Positions 31,189 to 41,742 of a stretch of DNA of 63,877 nucleotides are shown in pieces. A program made the position numbers and the translations under genes. How positions within the stretch are numbered: the first letter of the stretch is position 1; every line of letters starts with the position of its first letter. This DNA comes from an uncultured Clostridia bacterium (GTDB lineage: Bacteria > Bacillota > Clostridia > Oscillospirales > Acutalibacteraceae), in assembly GCA_947170465.1 (NCBI GenBank), contig CAMVTS010000004.1, positions 1-63,877 on the forward strand. The letters run 5' to 3'. The notes under the pieces are model-generated. The model worked only from the letters and a program-made list of their open reading frames with translations, was not told where the DNA came from and ran no database searches.

Positions 31189-32556
31189 TTAGTCAAGAAA
31201 ACCTTTGTAATGACGCATCATCATCTGAGATTCGAGCTGCTTAACGGTTTCGAGAGCAACACCGACGATAATGATGATGGATGTACCGCCCATGGAGAGT
31301 CTGCCCATCTGGGTAGCGGCGCCGTAAATCAGCGGAACCAGGGCGATAACGGACAGGAACAGCGCGCCAATCAGCGTAATACGGGAAAGAATATTCTTGA
31401 TGTAATTCGCTGTGGGAGCGCCGGGACGGATACCGGGAACGGTACCGTTGTTGGACTTGAGGTTGTTCGCCATCTCGACCGGATTGTACTGAATCGTGGT
31501 GTAGAAATAAGCGAACATCAAAATGAGGATGAAATACAATACGATATACAGCCAGTTGTTGGAGTTAAACGCATTGAAGAACCCTGCCCAGAAGCCTTCC
31601 TTGATGTTGAGGAAGAGGTTGATGGTGCTGGGAATGGAAAGAATGGAGCTGGCGAAGATGATGGGGAGAACGCCGCCCAGCGTAACCTTGATGGGAAGGA
31701 AGCTGGACTGACCGCCGTACATCTTTCTGCCGACGACTCTCTTCGCGTACTGAATCGGGATTCTTCTCTCGGCATCCTGCATGAAGGTAATCAGCCAGAT
31801 GATGGCAAGGAAGAGGACGATCCAGAGAATAACAAAGATGAAGTACTTGGGCTGCGCTACGCCTGCCTCGCCGCCGCCGAAGCCGAGGCTCCAGAACATG
31901 CCGAGGTCGCGGACAGTAACGGGAAGTCTCGCGATAATACCTGCGAACAGGAGGATGGAGATACCGTTGCCGATACCGTACTTGTTAATCTGCTCACCCA
32001 GCCACATCATCAGCGCCGTACCGGCGGTGAACACCAGCACGATGACGATACCGGCAAATACCATCGGGAAGCCTTCGTTGTAAACGGTGATGTGCTGTCC
32101 GTAGTAGTCGCCCTCTGTAGAACAGATAGTGTTCTTGAGGTAGAAGAAGTAAGCGGTACCCTGAATCAATCCAAGGGCAACGGTGACGTAACGTGTAATC
32201 GTACCGATTTTACGTCTGCCTGCTTCGCCTTCCTTGGTCAGTCTCTCCAGGGCGGGAATCGCTACGCAGAGAAGCTGAATGATAATCGAGCTGTTGATGT
32301 ACGGGGTGATACCCATTGCGAAGAGCGTTGCGTTGGAGAACGCGCCGCCCGAAAGTGTGTTCAGATACGCAATCATGTTGGAGCTGCCGTCCGTTACGTC
32401 GGTGGCAGGCGCCATAACCGCGCTGAGCACGTTGCTGTCCAGGAACGGAACCGGAATAACGGAACCGACACGGAACACAATAATAATCAGTAAGGTGAAA
32501 AGAATCTTCCTGCGCAGATCCGGAATGGACCATGCGTTTCTGATGATTTTAATCAA
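31189..32556 (-). CDS. secY: Protein translocase subunit SecY
   Basis: 455 residues and about ten membrane helices, a little longer than the usual 430-435. RRKILFTLLIIIVFRVGSVI opens helix 1, and RRIPIQYAKRVVG and FYTTIQYNPVEMANNLK are conserved cytoplasmic segments. It forms the membrane channel with SecE and SecG. The start is TTG 32556, one base after the rplO stop, with GAGGTGA 6 nt upstream. Confidence 0.96.
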   Translation of the reverse strand: MIKIIRNAWSIPDLRRKILFTLLIIIVFRVGSVIPVPFLDSNVLSAVMAPATDVTDGSSNMIAYLNTLSGGAFSNATLFAMGITPYINSSIIIQLLCVAIPALERLTKEGEAGRRKIGTITRYVTVALGLIQGTAYFFYLKNTICSTEGDYYGQHITVYNEGFPMVFAGIVIVLVFTAGTALMMWLGEQINKYGIGNGISILLFAGIIARLPVTVRDLGMFWSLGFGGGEAGVAQPKYFIFVILWIVLFLAIIWLITFMQDAERRIPIQYAKRVVGRKMYGGQSSFLPIKVTLGGVLPIIFASSILSIPSTINLFLNIKEGFWAGFFNAFNSNNWLYIVLYFILILMFAYFYTTIQYNPVEMANNLKSNNGTVPGIRPGAPTANYIKNILSRITLIGALFLSVIALVPLIYGAATQMGRLSMGGTSIIIIVGVALETVKQLESQMMMRHYKGFLD

Positions 32557-32557
32557 C

Positions 32558-33001
32558 TTAAATCACCTCTGCCTTTCCGCCGGCAGCCTCAATCGCCGCC
32601 TTTGCTGATTCGGAAAAAGCAGTAACCTTAACATTCAGTTTCTTTTCGATTTTACCGTTGCCGAGCACCTTTACGCCGTCAAAGCCGTTCTTGACCACGC
32701 CGGCTGCCTTGAGTGCCTCAAAATCAACGGTATCGCCATCGTTAAACTTTCTGTTCAGGGAGCTGAGGTTAATTGCAACGATGTTCTTAGCAAAGATGTT
32801 GTTGAAACCTCTCTTGGGAACACGACGCTGGAGAGGCATCTGACCGCCTTCAAATCCCGGACGGATGCTGCCGCCGGAACGAGACTTCTGACCCTTCTGA
32901 CCCTTGCCGGAGGTTTTGCCCCAGCCTGAGCCGTGACCTCTGCCGATTCTCTTGCTTCTCTTCTTGGAGCCTTCAACCGGAGAAAGTTCATGTAACTTCA
33001 T
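32558..33001 (-). CDS. rplO: 50S ribosomal protein L15
   Basis: 147 residues starting [14 protein letters not shown], with the Gly/Arg-rich [20 protein letters not shown] segment near 18-37. GGAGG lies 10 nt before the ATG; a longer frame overlaps the rpmD stop region. Confidence 0.96.
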   Translation of the reverse strand: MKLHELSPVEGSKKRSKRIGRGHGSGWGKTSGKGQKGQKSRSGGSIRPGFEGGQMPLQRRVPKRGFNNIFAKNIVAINLSSLNRKFNDGDTVDFEALKAAGVVKNGFDGVKVLGNGKIEKKLNVKVTAFSESAKAAIEAAGGKAEVI

Positions 33002-33020
33002 TTCGTTCGCACCTCCTTGC

Positions 33021-33191
33021 TTATGCTTCACTAACCTCTACGAGGTGAATGATTTTTGCTACCTTGCCCTTGGTGGCAGCATTATCGGGCTGCGTGGTTA
33101 CGTCGCCGATTTTCTTCAAGCCAAGAGCGTGGGCGGTTGCAATCTGGTCCTTTTTGGAGCCGATGAGGCTCTTTACTAACTTAATTGTCAT
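33021..33191 (-). CDS. rpmD: 50S ribosomal protein L30
   Basis: 56 residues: [16 protein letters not shown] at the start, then [12 protein letters not shown] and [10 protein letters not shown] at the end. Length and position between rpsE and rplO match bacterial L30. AGGGAGG precedes the ATG at 33191. Confidence 0.95.
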   Translation of the reverse strand: MTIKLVKSLIGSKKDQIATAHALGLKKIGDVTTQPDNAATKGKVAKIIHLVEVSEA

Positions 33192-33208
33192 GTCTTGCAG
33201 CCTCCCTA

Positions 33209-33706
33209 TTAAAGAATTTCCTTTACGGACTTGCCGCGGACAGCGGCAACCTCCTCAGCGGTTCTGAGAGCGCTGAGGCCTGCGAGAGTTGCTCTGACAA
33301 CGTTGCAGGGATTGTTGGAGCGGAGCGCCTTTGTACGGATATCCTTGATGCCGACAGCCTCAACGACCGCACGGACAGGACCGCCCGCGATTACGCCGGT
33401 ACCGGGAGCAGCAGGCTTCATGAGCACTCTGCCGGCGCCGAACTCGCCGATGATTTCGTGGGGAATGGTGGTGCCTCTGAGGGAAACCTTCATCAGGTTC
33501 TTCTTTGCGTCCTCAATGCCCTTGCGGATAGCGTCGGGAACCTCGCCCGCCTTGCCGATGCCGAAACCAACGGTTCCGTTGCCGTCGCCTACAACTACGA
33601 GAGCTGCAAACTTGAAGATACGTCCGCCCTTAACCGTCTTGGATACACGGTTAATGGTAACGACTCTCTCCTTTAACTCGCCTGTTACTTCTACTTTATT
33701 AGCCAA
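33209..33706 (-). CDS. rpsE: 30S ribosomal protein S5
   Basis: 165 residues. [20 protein letters not shown] opens the double-stranded RNA-binding part; [17 protein letters not shown] lies near 108. Start chosen at TTG 33706 (MANKVEVTG), 8 nt after AGGAGG; the 14 residues of the longer frame overlap the rplR stop. A TTG start on an abundant protein is noteworthy. Confidence 0.95.
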   Translation of the reverse strand: MANKVEVTGELKERVVTINRVSKTVKGGRIFKFAALVVVGDGNGTVGFGIGKAGEVPDAIRKGIEDAKKNLMKVSLRGTTIPHEIIGEFGAGRVLMKPAAPGTGVIAGGPVRAVVEAVGIKDIRTKALRSNNPCNVVRATLAGLSALRTAEEVAAVRGKSVKEIL

Positions 33707-33725
33707 AGTGATTTCCTCCTGTTCC

Positions 33726-34085
33726 TTAGAAATTGAGGCCGCCCTCACGAGCGCCTTCGGCCAATTCCTTCACACGGCCGTGATAAATGTTGCCGCCTCT
33801 GTCGAAAACGACGTCGGTGATGTTCTTTTCCTTAGCGCGCTCTGCGACGAGCTTGCCGACAGCTCTTGCTGCCTCTTTGTTTCCGCCGTTACCTGTGATG
33901 GTCTTGTCAAGGCTGGAAGCCTGGGCAAGTGTAACACCAGCTACGTCGTCAATAATCTGAGCGTAGATGTTGTTAGTGGAGCGGAATACGCACAAACGGG
34001 GGCACTGAGCGGTACCGCTGATTTTCGCGCGGACTCTCTTATGGCGTTTTGCGCGTGCCTTTTTTGTATCAGGTCTGCTTACCAT
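33726..34085 (-). CDS. rplR: 50S ribosomal protein L18
   Basis: 119 residues starting [20 protein letters not shown], with [19 protein letters not shown] near 29. L18 binds 5S rRNA. ATG 34085 lies 9 nt after GGAG; a TTG two codons earlier is possible. Confidence 0.95.
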   Translation of the reverse strand: MVSRPDTKKARAKRHKRVRAKISGTAQCPRLCVFRSTNNIYAQIIDDVAGVTLAQASSLDKTITGNGGNKEAARAVGKLVAERAKEKNITDVVFDRGGNIYHGRVKELAEGAREGGLNF

Positions 34086-34102
34086 TATCAATCACTCCTT
34101 AC

Positions 34103-34645
34103 TTATTTACCCTTGCCTGCCTTGCCTTCCTTGCGGCGGACATACTCGTCAACGTATCTGATGCCTTTGCCCTTATAAGGCTCCGGCGGACGCTTCTCGC
34201 GGATTTCGGCAGCAAACTGACCAACCTTTTGCTTATCAATGCCGACAACCTTGATGGTGTTGGGATCCGGAACCTCGAGCTTGATGTCCTCGGTATCCTC
34301 AACGATTACCTGGTGGGAGTAACCGAGGTTCATCACGCACTTGTTGCCCTGCTTCTGAACACGGTAACCGACACCGTTTACCTTGAGCTCCTTGACGTAG
34401 CCGTCCGTCACGCCGACAACCATGTTGTGGATGAGCGTTCTGGTCAGACCGTGCAGGGAGCGATTCTGTTTGCTGTCATCGGGACGGGCGACCTCAACGG
34501 AGCCGTCCTTGACCTCGACTGTCAGAGCGGGGTTTGCCTTGTAGCTGAGCTCACCCTTGGGACCCTTGACAGTGATAACGTTGCCGTCGACCTTAACCTC
34601 GACGCCAGCGGGAATATTTATAGGTTTTCTTCCAATTCGAGACAT
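34103..34645 (-). CDS. rplF: 50S ribosomal protein L6
   Basis: 180 residues: MSRIGRKPINIPAGVEV at the start, and the C-terminal PEPYKGKGIRYVDEYVRRK. The start ATG follows GGAGG by 7 nt. Part of the spc operon between rpsH and rplR. Confidence 0.96.
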   Translation of the reverse strand: MSRIGRKPINIPAGVEVKVDGNVITVKGPKGELSYKANPALTVEVKDGSVEVARPDDSKQNRSLHGLTRTLIHNMVVGVTDGYVKELKVNGVGYRVQKQGNKCVMNLGYSHQVIVEDTEDIKLEVPDPNTIKVVGIDKQKVGQFAAEIREKRPPEPYKGKGIRYVDEYVRRKEGKAGKGK

Positions 34646-34659
34646 AATCGCACCTCCTT

Positions 34660-35058
34660 TTACCAAATGTAAGCGAGAACCTCGCCGCCGATGTGCTGGG
34701 CTCTTGCCTCGCGGTCAGTCATAACACCCTTGGAGGTGGAGATGATCGCCACGCCGAGACCCTTCATTACCTTCGGCATATCTTCCGCGTTGCTGTAGAT
34801 GCGCAGGCCGGGCTTGGAAACACGGCGCAGACCGGTGATAACAGGTCTCTTGCCCTCAAGGTACTTGAGCGTAACCTTGATGATGCCCTGCTTGCCATCT
34901 TCAATCACTGTGAAATTCTTGATGTATCCCTCGTCAGCGAGAATCTGACAAATTGACTTCTTCAGGTTAGAAGCGGGGATTTCAACGGAATCATGCTTCG
35001 CCGCGTTCGCATTACGAATACGGGTCAGTAAATCCGCGATTGTATCTGTAATCTGCAT
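34660..35058 (-). CDS. rpsH: 30S ribosomal protein S8
   Basis: 132 residues: [20 protein letters not shown] near 5, ending GEVLAYIW. S8 binds helix 21 of 16S rRNA and is the autoregulator of the spc operon in E. coli; no matching mRNA site was identified here. Confidence 0.96.
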   Translation of the reverse strand: MQITDTIADLLTRIRNANAAKHDSVEIPASNLKKSICQILADEGYIKNFTVIEDGKQGIIKVTLKYLEGKRPVITGLRRVSKPGLRIYSNAEDMPKVMKGLGVAIISTSKGVMTDREARAQHIGGEVLAYIW

Positions 35059-35072
35059 TACCTTTTTCCTCC

Positions 35073-35258
35073 TTACCAGCTTGCTTTCTTTACGCCCGGA
35101 ATCTCGCCCTTGTAAGCGAGCTCACGGAAGCAAATACGACAAATACCATACTTGCGGAGGTAGGCGTGTGGTCTACCGCAGATGTTACATCTGGTGTACT
35201 CTCTGGTGGAGAACTTCTGCTTTCTCTGCTGCTTAACTTTCATTGATGTCTTAGCCAC
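35073..35258 (-). CDS. rpsN: 30S ribosomal protein S14, zinc-binding type Z
   Basis: 61 residues with two CxxC pairs, CNICGRP near 24 and CRIC near 40: the short zinc form. Start is GTG 35258, 5 nt after GGAGGG. A zinc S14 together with a zinc-free S4 is a mixed pattern. Confidence 0.96.
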   Translation of the reverse strand: MAKTSMKVKQQRKQKFSTREYTRCNICGRPHAYLRKYGICRICFRELAYKGEIPGVKKASW

Positions 35259-35270
35259 AACAATCCCTCC

Positions 35271-35810
35271 TTACTTTGAAAACGGAGCGCCCATCAGCGT
35301 GAGGAGCTCACGGGCTTCTTCGTCGGTAGTCGCGGTGGTTACAAAGCAGATGTCCATGCCGCGAACCTTGTCAATCTTGTCATAATCAATTTCAGGGAAG
35401 ATGAGCTGCTCTCTGAGACCCATGTTGTAGTTGCCTCTGCCGTCGAAGGAGTTGGGGTTGATACCTCTGAAGTCTCTTACGCGGGGAAGGGCTACGTTAA
35501 AGAATCTGTCGAGGAACTCGTACATTCTCTCGCCGCGAAGGGTGACCTTCACGCCGATGGGCATGCCTTCTCTGAGCTTGAAGTTAGCGACTGACTTTCT
35601 CGCGTGGCAAACGAGGGGCTTCTGACCGGTGATTGCCGCGAGGTCCTTGCAGATTGCGTCGATAACCTTGGAATTTTCTCTTGCTTCACCTGCGCCGACG
35701 TTGACAACGATTTTGTCAAGCTTCGGGATCTGCATAACGCTCTTGTAGGAGAACTTTTTCATAAGAGCAGGTGCAACTTCATTTACATAGAATTCTTTCA
35801 GTCTTGCCAT
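35271..35810 (-). CDS. rplE: 50S ribosomal protein L5
   Basis: 179 residues: [18 protein letters not shown] near 26, [17 protein letters not shown] near 81. L5 carries 5S rRNA into the central protuberance with L18. It lies 12 nt before rpsN and 13 nt after rplX. Confidence 0.96.
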   Translation of the reverse strand: MARLKEFYVNEVAPALMKKFSYKSVMQIPKLDKIVVNVGAGEARENSKVIDAICKDLAAITGQKPLVCHARKSVANFKLREGMPIGVKVTLRGERMYEFLDRFFNVALPRVRDFRGINPNSFDGRGNYNMGLREQLIFPEIDYDKIDKVRGMDICFVTTATTDEEARELLTLMGAPFSK

Positions 35811-35823
35811 TTCTTACTCCTCC

Positions 35824-36141
35824 TTACAGCGCTTCGCCGCACTTAGCGCAGATTCTGCCCTTAGAGCCGTCCTCATAAATCTTATGAGCAACTCTGGTAG
35901 GCTTCTTGCAGCGGGGGCATACGATCTGAACCTTGGAAGCGTACATAGCGCCCTCAGCCTTCACAATACCGCCCTGCTCGCCCATCTTTCTGGGCTTGAT
36001 GTGCTTGGATACCATATTGACCTTCTCTACGATAACCTTGCCTTCTTTGGGGCTGACGGCCATAACCTGGCCCTTCTTGCCCTTGTCTTTACCGCTGATA
36101 ACGATAACGGTGTCGCCTGTTTTTACATGAACTTTACTCAC
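35824..36141 (-). CDS. rplX: 50S ribosomal protein L24
   Basis: 105 residues. KOW motif KTGDTVIVISGKDKGKKGQV near 6-25; a C-terminal CPRC ... CAKC zinc pair near 75 and 97, found in some Firmicutes L24. Start chosen as GTG 36141, 8 nt after GGAGG; the longer ATG start overlaps that site. Confidence 0.94.
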   Translation of the reverse strand: MSKVHVKTGDTVIVISGKDKGKKGQVMAVSPKEGKVIVEKVNMVSKHIKPRKMGEQGGIVKAEGAMYASKVQIVCPRCKKPTRVAHKIYEDGSKGRICAKCGEAL

Positions 36142-36155
36142 TCTGGACACCTCCA

Positions 36156-36524
36156 TTAAAGTACTTCAGGAGCAAGGGAGAGGATTTTCATGAAGTCCTT
36201 GTCACGAAGCTCTCTTGCTACTGGTCCGAAGATACGGGTACCGCGAGGGTTCTTATCTTCCTTTACAATAACTGCTGCGTTCTCGTCAAAACGGATATAG
36301 GTGCCGTCCTCACGTCTTACGCCCTTTGCAGAGCGAACAACGACAGCTCTTACAACGTCGCCCTTCTTTACAACGCCGCCGGGCGCTGCTTTTTTAACCG
36401 AAGCAACGATAATATCGCCAATGTTGGCATATCTCCTGCCGGTACCGCCGAGTACACGAATGCACATAAGTTCCTTTGCGCCGGTGTTGTCGGCAACCTT
36501 GAGGATAGTTTGCTGCTGAATCAC
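36156..36524 (-). CDS. rplN: 50S ribosomal protein L14
   Basis: 122 residues: [19 protein letters not shown], then [21 protein letters not shown]14 lies at the subunit interface. Normal length, with GGAGG before the ATG. Confidence 0.97.
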   Translation of the reverse strand: MIQQQTILKVADNTGAKELMCIRVLGGTGRRYANIGDIIVASVKKAAPGGVVKKGDVVRAVVVRSAKGVRREDGTYIRFDENAAVIVKEDKNPRGTRIFGPVARELRDKDFMKILSLAPEVL

Positions 36525-36559
36525 AGTAGATTCCTCCTTTTACTCAAAGTCGCTAAAAC

Positions 36560-36817
36560 TTATTTAGCTTTCTCTACGATCTCGACGAGTCTCCATCTCT
36601 TATCCTTGGAAAGAGGACGGGTCTCCATAATCTTGACACGGTCGCCGACGCCGCACTCATTGTTTTCGTCGTGAGCCTTGAAGCGAACGGTTCTCTTGAC
36701 AATCTTGTTGTAAAGCTTGTGCTTTACGCTGTCCTCAACCGCAACTACAATGGTCTTGTCCATCTTGTTGCTGACAACCTTGCCGATTACGGTCTTTCTC
36801 ATATTTCTTTCACTCAC
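36560..36817 (-). CDS. rpsQ: 30S ribosomal protein S17
   Basis: 85 residues with the OB-fold core [20 protein letters not shown] near 8-27 and MRRPLSK-like [12 protein letters not shown] near 63. Start is GTG 36817, 8 nt after AGGAGG. Confidence 0.96.
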   Translation of the reverse strand: MSERNMRKTVIGKVVSNKMDKTIVVAVEDSVKHKLYNKIVKRTVRFKAHDENNECGVGDRVKIMETRPLSKDKRWRLVEIVEKAK

Positions 36818-36834
36818 TGTATTGTCCTCCTCTC

Positions 36835-37035
36835 TTAGGCTTCTGCGCCAAGCTCACGCTGACGAAGAATGGTAGACACTCTTGCGATGTCCTTCTTGAC
36901 AGCGCCGATTCTGGCTGAGTTCTCGAGCTGGTTTACAGCAAGCTGGAAACGAAGGTTGAAAAGCTCTTCCTTGAGCTCGGTGAGCTTCGTCTGAAGCTCT
37001 TCTACGGAAAGTTCTCTGAGTTCTGACGCTTTCAT
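36835..37035 (-). CDS. rpmC: 50S ribosomal protein L29
   Basis: 66 residues, two helices: [18 protein letters not shown] and [20 protein letters not shown]29 helps form the exit-tunnel docking site. The start overlaps the rplP stop by one base (TAATG). Confidence 0.96.
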   Translation of the reverse strand: MKASELRELSVEELQTKLTELKEELFNLRFQLAVNQLENSARIGAVKKDIARVSTILRQRELGAEA

Positions 37036-37454
37036 TACTGCTCAACCTCCTCTTTCTTTACGAACTTGCACTTGATGGGGAGCTTGTGAGAAGCAAGACG
37101 GAGAGCCTCTCTCGCGGTTGCCTCGTCAACGCCGGCAAGCTCGAACATGATTCTGCCGGGCTTTACGACTGCTACCCAGTACTCAACATTACCTTTACCT
37201 TTACCCATACGGGTTTCAGCAGGTCTTGCGGTGATAGGCTTGTCGGGAAAAATCTTGATCCATACCTTACCAAAACGCTTGCAGTAACGTGTCATGGCGA
37301 CACGGGCAGCCTCGATCTGGTTGGAGGTGATCCAAGCGGGCTCACACGCCTGCAGGCCGTACTGACCGTAGGTGATGGTATTGCCGCGAAGAGCCTTGCC
37401 GGTCATGCGGCCGCGGTGAACTCTTCTGTATTTAACTCTTTTAGGCATTAACAT
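37035..37454 (-). CDS. rplP: 50S ribosomal protein L16
   Basis: 139 residues starting [19 protein letters not shown], with [19 protein letters not shown] near 40. Both ends overlap neighbours by one base as TAATG (rpsC before, rpmC after), which fixes the start and suggests coupling. GGAGG lies inside the rpsC 3' end. Confidence 0.96.
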   Translation of the reverse strand: MLMPKRVKYRRVHRGRMTGKALRGNTITYGQYGLQACEPAWITSNQIEAARVAMTRYCKRFGKVWIKIFPDKPITARPAETRMGKGKGNVEYWVAVVKPGRIMFELAGVDEATAREALRLASHKLPIKCKFVKKEEVEQ

Positions 37455-38137
37455 TATCTTCTGCCTCCTTCTCTGCGGGGACGTCTTGAAGGCTTCTGCT
37501 CGCTGACGACGTTGAGAACCTCGCCCTTGTAGAGCCAAACCTTTACGCCAACCTTACCGTAGGTGGTGTTTGCCTCGGCAAAGCCGTAGTCAATGTCAGC
37601 GCGAAGCGTCTGAAGCGGAATAGTACCCTCGTGATACTGCTCGGAACGCGCGATTTCAGCGCCGCCGAGACGGCCGGAGCACATAATCTTGATACCCTTT
37701 GCACCGCGGCGCATAGCGTTGCCGATGCTCTGCTTCATTGCGCGACGGAAGGAAATTCTCTTTTCGAGCTGCTGGGCAATGTTCTCAGCGGTCAGCTGCG
37801 CGTCGAGCTCGGGAGCCTTGACCTCAACAATGTTGATGGCTACGGGCTTGCCTAACATTTTCTCGCACTGTGCCTTGAGCTTTTCAATCTCAGCGCCGCC
37901 CTTGCCGATAACCAGACCGGGCTTAGCGGTGTGAATGCTGATTCTGACCTTCTTGCCGTCTCTCTCGATTTCAATCTTGGAAATACCGAAGTTGTACAGC
38001 TGCTTCTTCAGTGTGGTACGAAGCTTGTAGTCCTCGTACAACGTATCGCCGAAGTCCTTCTTGTTGGCGAACCAACGGGAATTCCAATCTTTGATAACAC
38101 CGACACGGAGTCCGTGCGGATTAACTTTCTGACCCAT
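37454..38137 (-). CDS. rpsC: 30S ribosomal protein S3
   Basis: 227 residues: [20 protein letters not shown] at the start, a KH domain with [20 protein letters not shown] near 72, and a short Arg-rich tail. Normal length. Confidence 0.97.
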   Translation of the reverse strand: MGQKVNPHGLRVGVIKDWNSRWFANKKDFGDTLYEDYKLRTTLKKQLYNFGISKIEIERDGKKVRISIHTAKPGLVIGKGGAEIEKLKAQCEKMLGKPVAINIVEVKAPELDAQLTAENIAQQLEKRISFRRAMKQSIGNAMRRGAKGIKIMCSGRLGGAEIARSEQYHEGTIPLQTLRADIDYGFAEANTTYGKVGVKVWLYKGEVLNVVSEQKPSRRPRREGGRR

Positions 38138-38152
38138 AATCTAAACCTCCCC

Positions 38153-38491
38153 TTAGTCTTCTTTTTCCTTGAGTACAAGGGTAATGTGAGAAGTTCTCTT
38201 GTTGATGCGGAACGCTCTGCCCTGTGCTCTGGGACGAATTCTTTTAAGGATGGGGCCTGCTGTAGCGTTGCACTCGGCAACGTAGAGCCTGGATACATCC
38301 ATGTCGTGGTTGTTCTCAGCGTTTGCCATAGCTGACTTGAGCAGCTTTTGCAGCGGCTCGCAAGCTGCCTTAGGAGTGTGCTTAAGAACAGCCTCCGCGT
38401 ATCTGACGTCCTTGCCTCTGATGAGGTCGAGGACAATCGCAACCTTGCGGGGCGAAACACGAACAAACTTAGCAATTGCTTTAGCTTCCAT
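38153..38491 (-). CDS. rplV: 50S ribosomal protein L22
   Basis: 112 residues starting [20 protein letters not shown]; the tunnel loop lies near 80-95 ([15 protein letters not shown]). Start ATG 38491 with GAAGGAG upstream; a longer frame overlaps the rpsS coding end. Confidence 0.96.
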   Translation of the reverse strand: MEAKAIAKFVRVSPRKVAIVLDLIRGKDVRYAEAVLKHTPKAACEPLQKLLKSAMANAENNHDMDVSRLYVAECNATAGPILKRIRPRAQGRAFRINKRTSHITLVLKEKED

Positions 38492-38510
38492 TTGTATACT
38501 CTCCTTCCGC

Positions 38511-38783
38511 TTACTTGCTTGTCTTGGAACCGGCGTGACCCTTGAAGGTTCTTGTGGGAGCGAACTCACCGAGCTTGTGACCGACCATATCCTCTGTCAC
38601 ATATACCGGAACGTGCTTGCGGCCATCGTGAACCGCGAATGTATGACCTACGAACTCAGGGAAAATGGTTGAGCTTCTGGACCAGGTCTTCAGAATTCTC
38701 TTTTCACCCTTTTCGTTCATTTCAAGGACTCTTTTGAGCAGTACAGGCTGAACAAAAGGACCCTTTTTCGTACTTCTACTCAT
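38511..38783 (-). CDS. rpsS: 30S ribosomal protein S19
   Basis: 90 residues: [39 protein letters not shown] near 45. S19 lies in the small-subunit head with S13. It follows rplB by 20 nt. Confidence 0.97.
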   Translation of the reverse strand: MSRSTKKGPFVQPVLLKRVLEMNEKGEKRILKTWSRSSTIFPEFVGHTFAVHDGRKHVPVYVTEDMVGHKLGEFAPTRTFKGHAGSKTSK

Positions 38784-38803
38784 TGTTTAGCTCCTTTCTC
38801 GCC

Positions 38804-39637
38804 TTACTTGCCGTTTCTTCTGCGAACGATCAGCTTATCGCTCTGCTTGTTGTGCTTGCGGGTCTTGTAACCCAGAGCCGGCTTACCCCACGGGGTAACA
38901 GGGCCCGGACGACCGACGGGGGATTTACCCTCACCACCGCCATGAGGATGGTCATTCGGGTTCATAACGGAACCGCGGACGGTGGGTCTCCAGCCCATGT
39001 TTCTCTTACGGCCTGCCTTACCGATCTTCACGTTGAAGTGGTCGGGGTTGGAAACCTGACCAACGGTAGCCATGCAGGATTCGGGAACGTTTCTCAGCTC
39101 GTTGGAGGGCAGTCTGAGCAGCGCGTAGCCGTTCTCTCTTGCCATCAGCTGAGCCATGTTGCCGGCGGAACGGGCGAGCTGGCCGCCGCGGCCGGGATAG
39201 AGCTCAATGTTGTGTACGAAGGTACCGACGGGGATAGCGTACAGCGGAAGGGCGTTGCCCGGCCAGATGTCTGCGTTCTCGCCTGCGATTACCTTGTAGC
39301 CGACCTTCAGTCCCTCGGGGCAGAGGATGTAGGACTTGTCGCCGTCCTCATACTCAACCAGCGCGATGAACGCGGAACGGTTGGGATCGTACTCGATTGT
39401 CTTAACGGTACCCTCTACGTCAAACTTGTTGCGCTTGAAGTCGATGATACGATATTTTCTTCTGTTGCCGCCGCCTCTGTGACGAACGGTGATTCTGCCG
39501 TAGCTGTTGCGTCCTGCCTTTTTGTTAAGGGGAGCAAGCAAGCTCTTTTCGGGGGCAACCTTTGAAAGACCTGAATAATCAGTAACCGACATATTTCTTC
39601 TGGAATTGATTGTCGGCTTATAAACTTTAATTGCCAT
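38804..39637 (-). CDS. rplB: 50S ribosomal protein L2
   Basis: 277 residues: [18 protein letters not shown], and the conserved peptidyl-transferase-centre segment [17 protein letters not shown] near 221 with its His. It follows an unusual 137-nt gap holding nested inverted repeats. Confidence 0.97.
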   Translation of the reverse strand: MAIKVYKPTINSRRNMSVTDYSGLSKVAPEKSLLAPLNKKAGRNSYGRITVRHRGGGNRRKYRIIDFKRNKFDVEGTVKTIEYDPNRSAFIALVEYEDGDKSYILCPEGLKVGYKVIAGENADIWPGNALPLYAIPVGTFVHNIELYPGRGGQLARSAGNMAQLMARENGYALLRLPSNELRNVPESCMATVGQVSNPDHFNVKIGKAGRKRNMGWRPTVRGSVMNPNDHPHGGGEGKSPVGRPGPVTPWGKPALGYKTRKHNKQSDKLIVRRRNGK

Positions 39638-39774
39638 TAGTTTTCACTCTCCTCATGATGGTTTTGCGGGAAATGGCGTTTCCCATAACTTCGTCTAAAT
39701 CCTAATCCTTGCCGCAGTCCGGTTCGGTCAAGACCGAACCCTACGGCTGTCATTTAGACAATGTCCTTATGACA
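39638..39774 (-). other. Structured 137-nt spacer between rplW and rplB
   Basis: Inside an operon where gaps are otherwise 0-118 nt. It holds three inverted repeats: GTCTAAAT (39693) with ATTTAGAC (39752), nested around GGTTCGGTC-AA-GACCGAACC (39721-39740), and GGGAAA-TGGCG-TTTCCC (39668-39684). No gene. It may be a regulatory leader for rplB or a small inserted repeat. Confidence 0.5.
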
Positions 39775-40068
39775 TTACATCATGCCTTCAAAAAATTCGA
39801 TAGGCTTGCTGTCCTCGGTGAGGGTTACGATCGCTTTCTTCCAGCTCTTGGTGTAACCGCCGTTGTTTCTGCCCTGGCGGCGGAACTTGCCGCTGACGGA
39901 AACGGTGTTGACCTTGGCAACCTTTACCTTGAAGACTTCTTCGCACGCCTTTGCGATTTCAATTTTGTTAGCCGTCTTGGCTACTTCAAAGGTATATACC
40001 TTGTTGACAGTGCCGAGCATGCTCTTTTCGGTGATGATCGGACGTACAATAATATCATGAGCAATCAT
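39775..40068 (-). CDS. rplW: 50S ribosomal protein L23
   Basis: 97 residues: [20 protein letters not shown] near 6, and a tail rich in Lys. L23 forms the exit-tunnel site for trigger factor and SRP. Its start overlaps the rplD stop by 4 bases (ATGA). Confidence 0.96.
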   Translation of the reverse strand: MIAHDIIVRPIITEKSMLGTVNKVYTFEVAKTANKIEIAKACEEVFKVKVAKVNTVSVSGKFRRQGRNNGGYTKSWKKAIVTLTEDSKPIEFFEGMM

Positions 40069-40688
40069 GCATATACCTCCTCAATCTTGCTAACCGCGTC
40101 CTTGGCGATGACGAGCTTGTCAGCGTTGAGAATGTCGTAAACATTCAGCTCGTTGACCTGAGCGGTCTTGACGCCGGGGAGGTTGTTAGCGGACTTGATA
40201 ACCTTGCTGTCTACCTCGGGAAGAACTACGAGAGCCTTCTTGTCTGCGCCGATAGCGCTGAGCATAGCAGCCATTTTCTTGGTCTTGTACTCATCGAACT
40301 TGATGGAATCAACTACGATGATTTCGCTCTCGGCAGCCTTGGTGGAAAGCGCGGACTTCATAGCGAGTCTTCTGACCTTCTTGTTTACAGTGAATCTGTA
40401 ATCTCTGGGCTTGGGAGCGAATACGATACCGCCGTGCGTCCACTGGGGAGCTCTTGTGGAGCCCTGTCTTGCGCGGCCGGTGCCCTTCTGTCTCCAGGGC
40501 TTCTTACCGCCGCCGGAAACCTCCGCTCTGGTGAGAGCGGACTGTGTGCCCTGACGCTGAGCGGCGAGGTAGTTGACTACCATCTGGTGCATAACAGCGG
40601 CGTTGGGCTCAATACCGAATACGGACTCGGCAAGCTCGATTGTACCGACGTTCTTGCCTGCCATATCTACTACAGAAATACTTGGCAT
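40065..40688 (-). CDS. rplD: 50S ribosomal protein L4
   Basis: 207 residues: [19 protein letters not shown], the tunnel loop [20 protein letters not shown] near 68-87. In E. coli and B. subtilis L4 controls its own S10 operon, which makes the long S10 leader at 41743-42131 interesting. Confidence 0.96.
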   Translation of the reverse strand: MPSISVVDMAGKNVGTIELAESVFGIEPNAAVMHQMVVNYLAAQRQGTQSALTRAEVSGGGKKPWRQKGTGRARQGSTRAPQWTHGGIVFAPKPRDYRFTVNKKVRRLAMKSALSTKAAESEIIVVDSIKFDEYKTKKMAAMLSAIGADKKALVVLPEVDSKVIKSANNLPGVKTAQVNELNVYDILNADKLVIAKDAVSKIEEVYA

Positions 40689-40704
40689 TTATAATCCCCC
40701 TTCC

Positions 40705-41337
40705 TTAAGCCTTAACGGAATCTTTCAGAATAACGATTCCCTTGTTCGGACCGGGAACAGCGCCCTTGACAGCGATGAGGTTGTTTTCAGCGTCAACCTT
40801 AACGACTGTGAGGTTCTGAACTGTTACCTGCTCGGCGCCGAGGTGACCTGCCATCTTCTTGCCCTTCCAAACTCTTGAGGGAGACGAGCAGGCGCCGATG
40901 GAACCGCCGTGACGAACGCAGGGACCGGTACCGTGACTTTCCTTGAGACGGTGGAAATTCCATCTCTTGATAACGCCGGCGGTGCCTTTACCCTTGCTCT
41001 TGCCGGTAACGTCAATCTTGTCGCCGGGGGTGAAAACGTCTGCCTTGATGAGCTGACCGACCTCATAAGCGTCGGTGTCCTCAAAGCGGAACTCCTTGAG
41101 CGTTTTCTTGGGTGCTACGTTGTTCTTGTCAAAGAAGCCCTTCATAGGCTTGTTGACCTTGTTCGGCTTGAGGTCGCCGAAGCCGAGCTGTACGGACGCG
41201 TAGCCATCGTTTTCCACTGTCTTTTTGGTGGTTACCACGCAGGGACCTGCCTCAACAACAGTGACGGGAACAACTCTTCCCTTTTCATCGAAAATCTGTG
41301 TCATGCCGATTTTCTTGCCGATGATTGCTTTCTGCAT
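40705..41337 (-). CDS. rplC: 50S ribosomal protein L3
   Basis: 210 residues: [20 protein letters not shown] at the start, and [20 protein letters not shown] near 135. It follows rpsJ by a 93-nt gap with a small hairpin GTTGGC-TGT-GCCAAC (41366-41380), and has AAGGAGG before the ATG. Confidence 0.96.
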   Translation of the reverse strand: MQKAIIGKKIGMTQIFDEKGRVVPVTVVEAGPCVVTTKKTVENDGYASVQLGFGDLKPNKVNKPMKGFFDKNNVAPKKTLKEFRFEDTDAYEVGQLIKADVFTPGDKIDVTGKSKGKGTAGVIKRWNFHRLKESHGTGPCVRHGGSIGACSSPSRVWKGKKMAGHLGAEQVTVQNLTVVKVDAENNLIAVKGAVPGPNKGIVILKDSVKA

Positions 41338-41430
41338 AAGAATGTATCCTCCTTATAGGTTATTGGTTGGCTGTGCCAACATGACCCTGTCTGCTTGTAG
41401 GTTGGTATATTTTGAAAAAGCAAATGACAA

Positions 41431-41742
41431 TTACAGCTTAATCTCAATATCAACGCCGGCAGGGAGCTCTAAGCTCATAAGAGCCTCGACTGTCTTGTTT
41501 GACGGTCTCAAAATGTCGATAAGACGCTTGTGGGTTCTGATTTCGAACTGCTCACGGCTGTCCTTGTACTTGTGAACAGCACGCAGAATGGTAACAATCT
41601 GCTTCTCGGTGGGAAGGGGCACAGGGCCGGATACCTTCGCGCCGGTGCGCTTTGCAGTTGCCACGATTCTCTCAGCCGACTGATCGACGAGCTGATGATC
41701 GTAACCCTTTAATCTTATCCTGATTTTTTCCTTGACTGCCAT
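41431..41742 (-). CDS. rpsJ: 30S ribosomal protein S10
   Basis: 103 residues: [20 protein letters not shown] near 4, ending [11 protein letters not shown]. Also the NusE component of antitermination complexes. First gene of the S10-spc-alpha supercluster; AAGGAGG lies 6 nt before the ATG. Confidence 0.97.
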   Translation of the reverse strand: MAVKEKIRIRLKGYDHQLVDQSAERIVATAKRTGAKVSGPVPLPTEKQIVTILRAVHKYKDSREQFEIRTHKRLIDILRPSNKTVEALMSLELPAGVDIEIKL

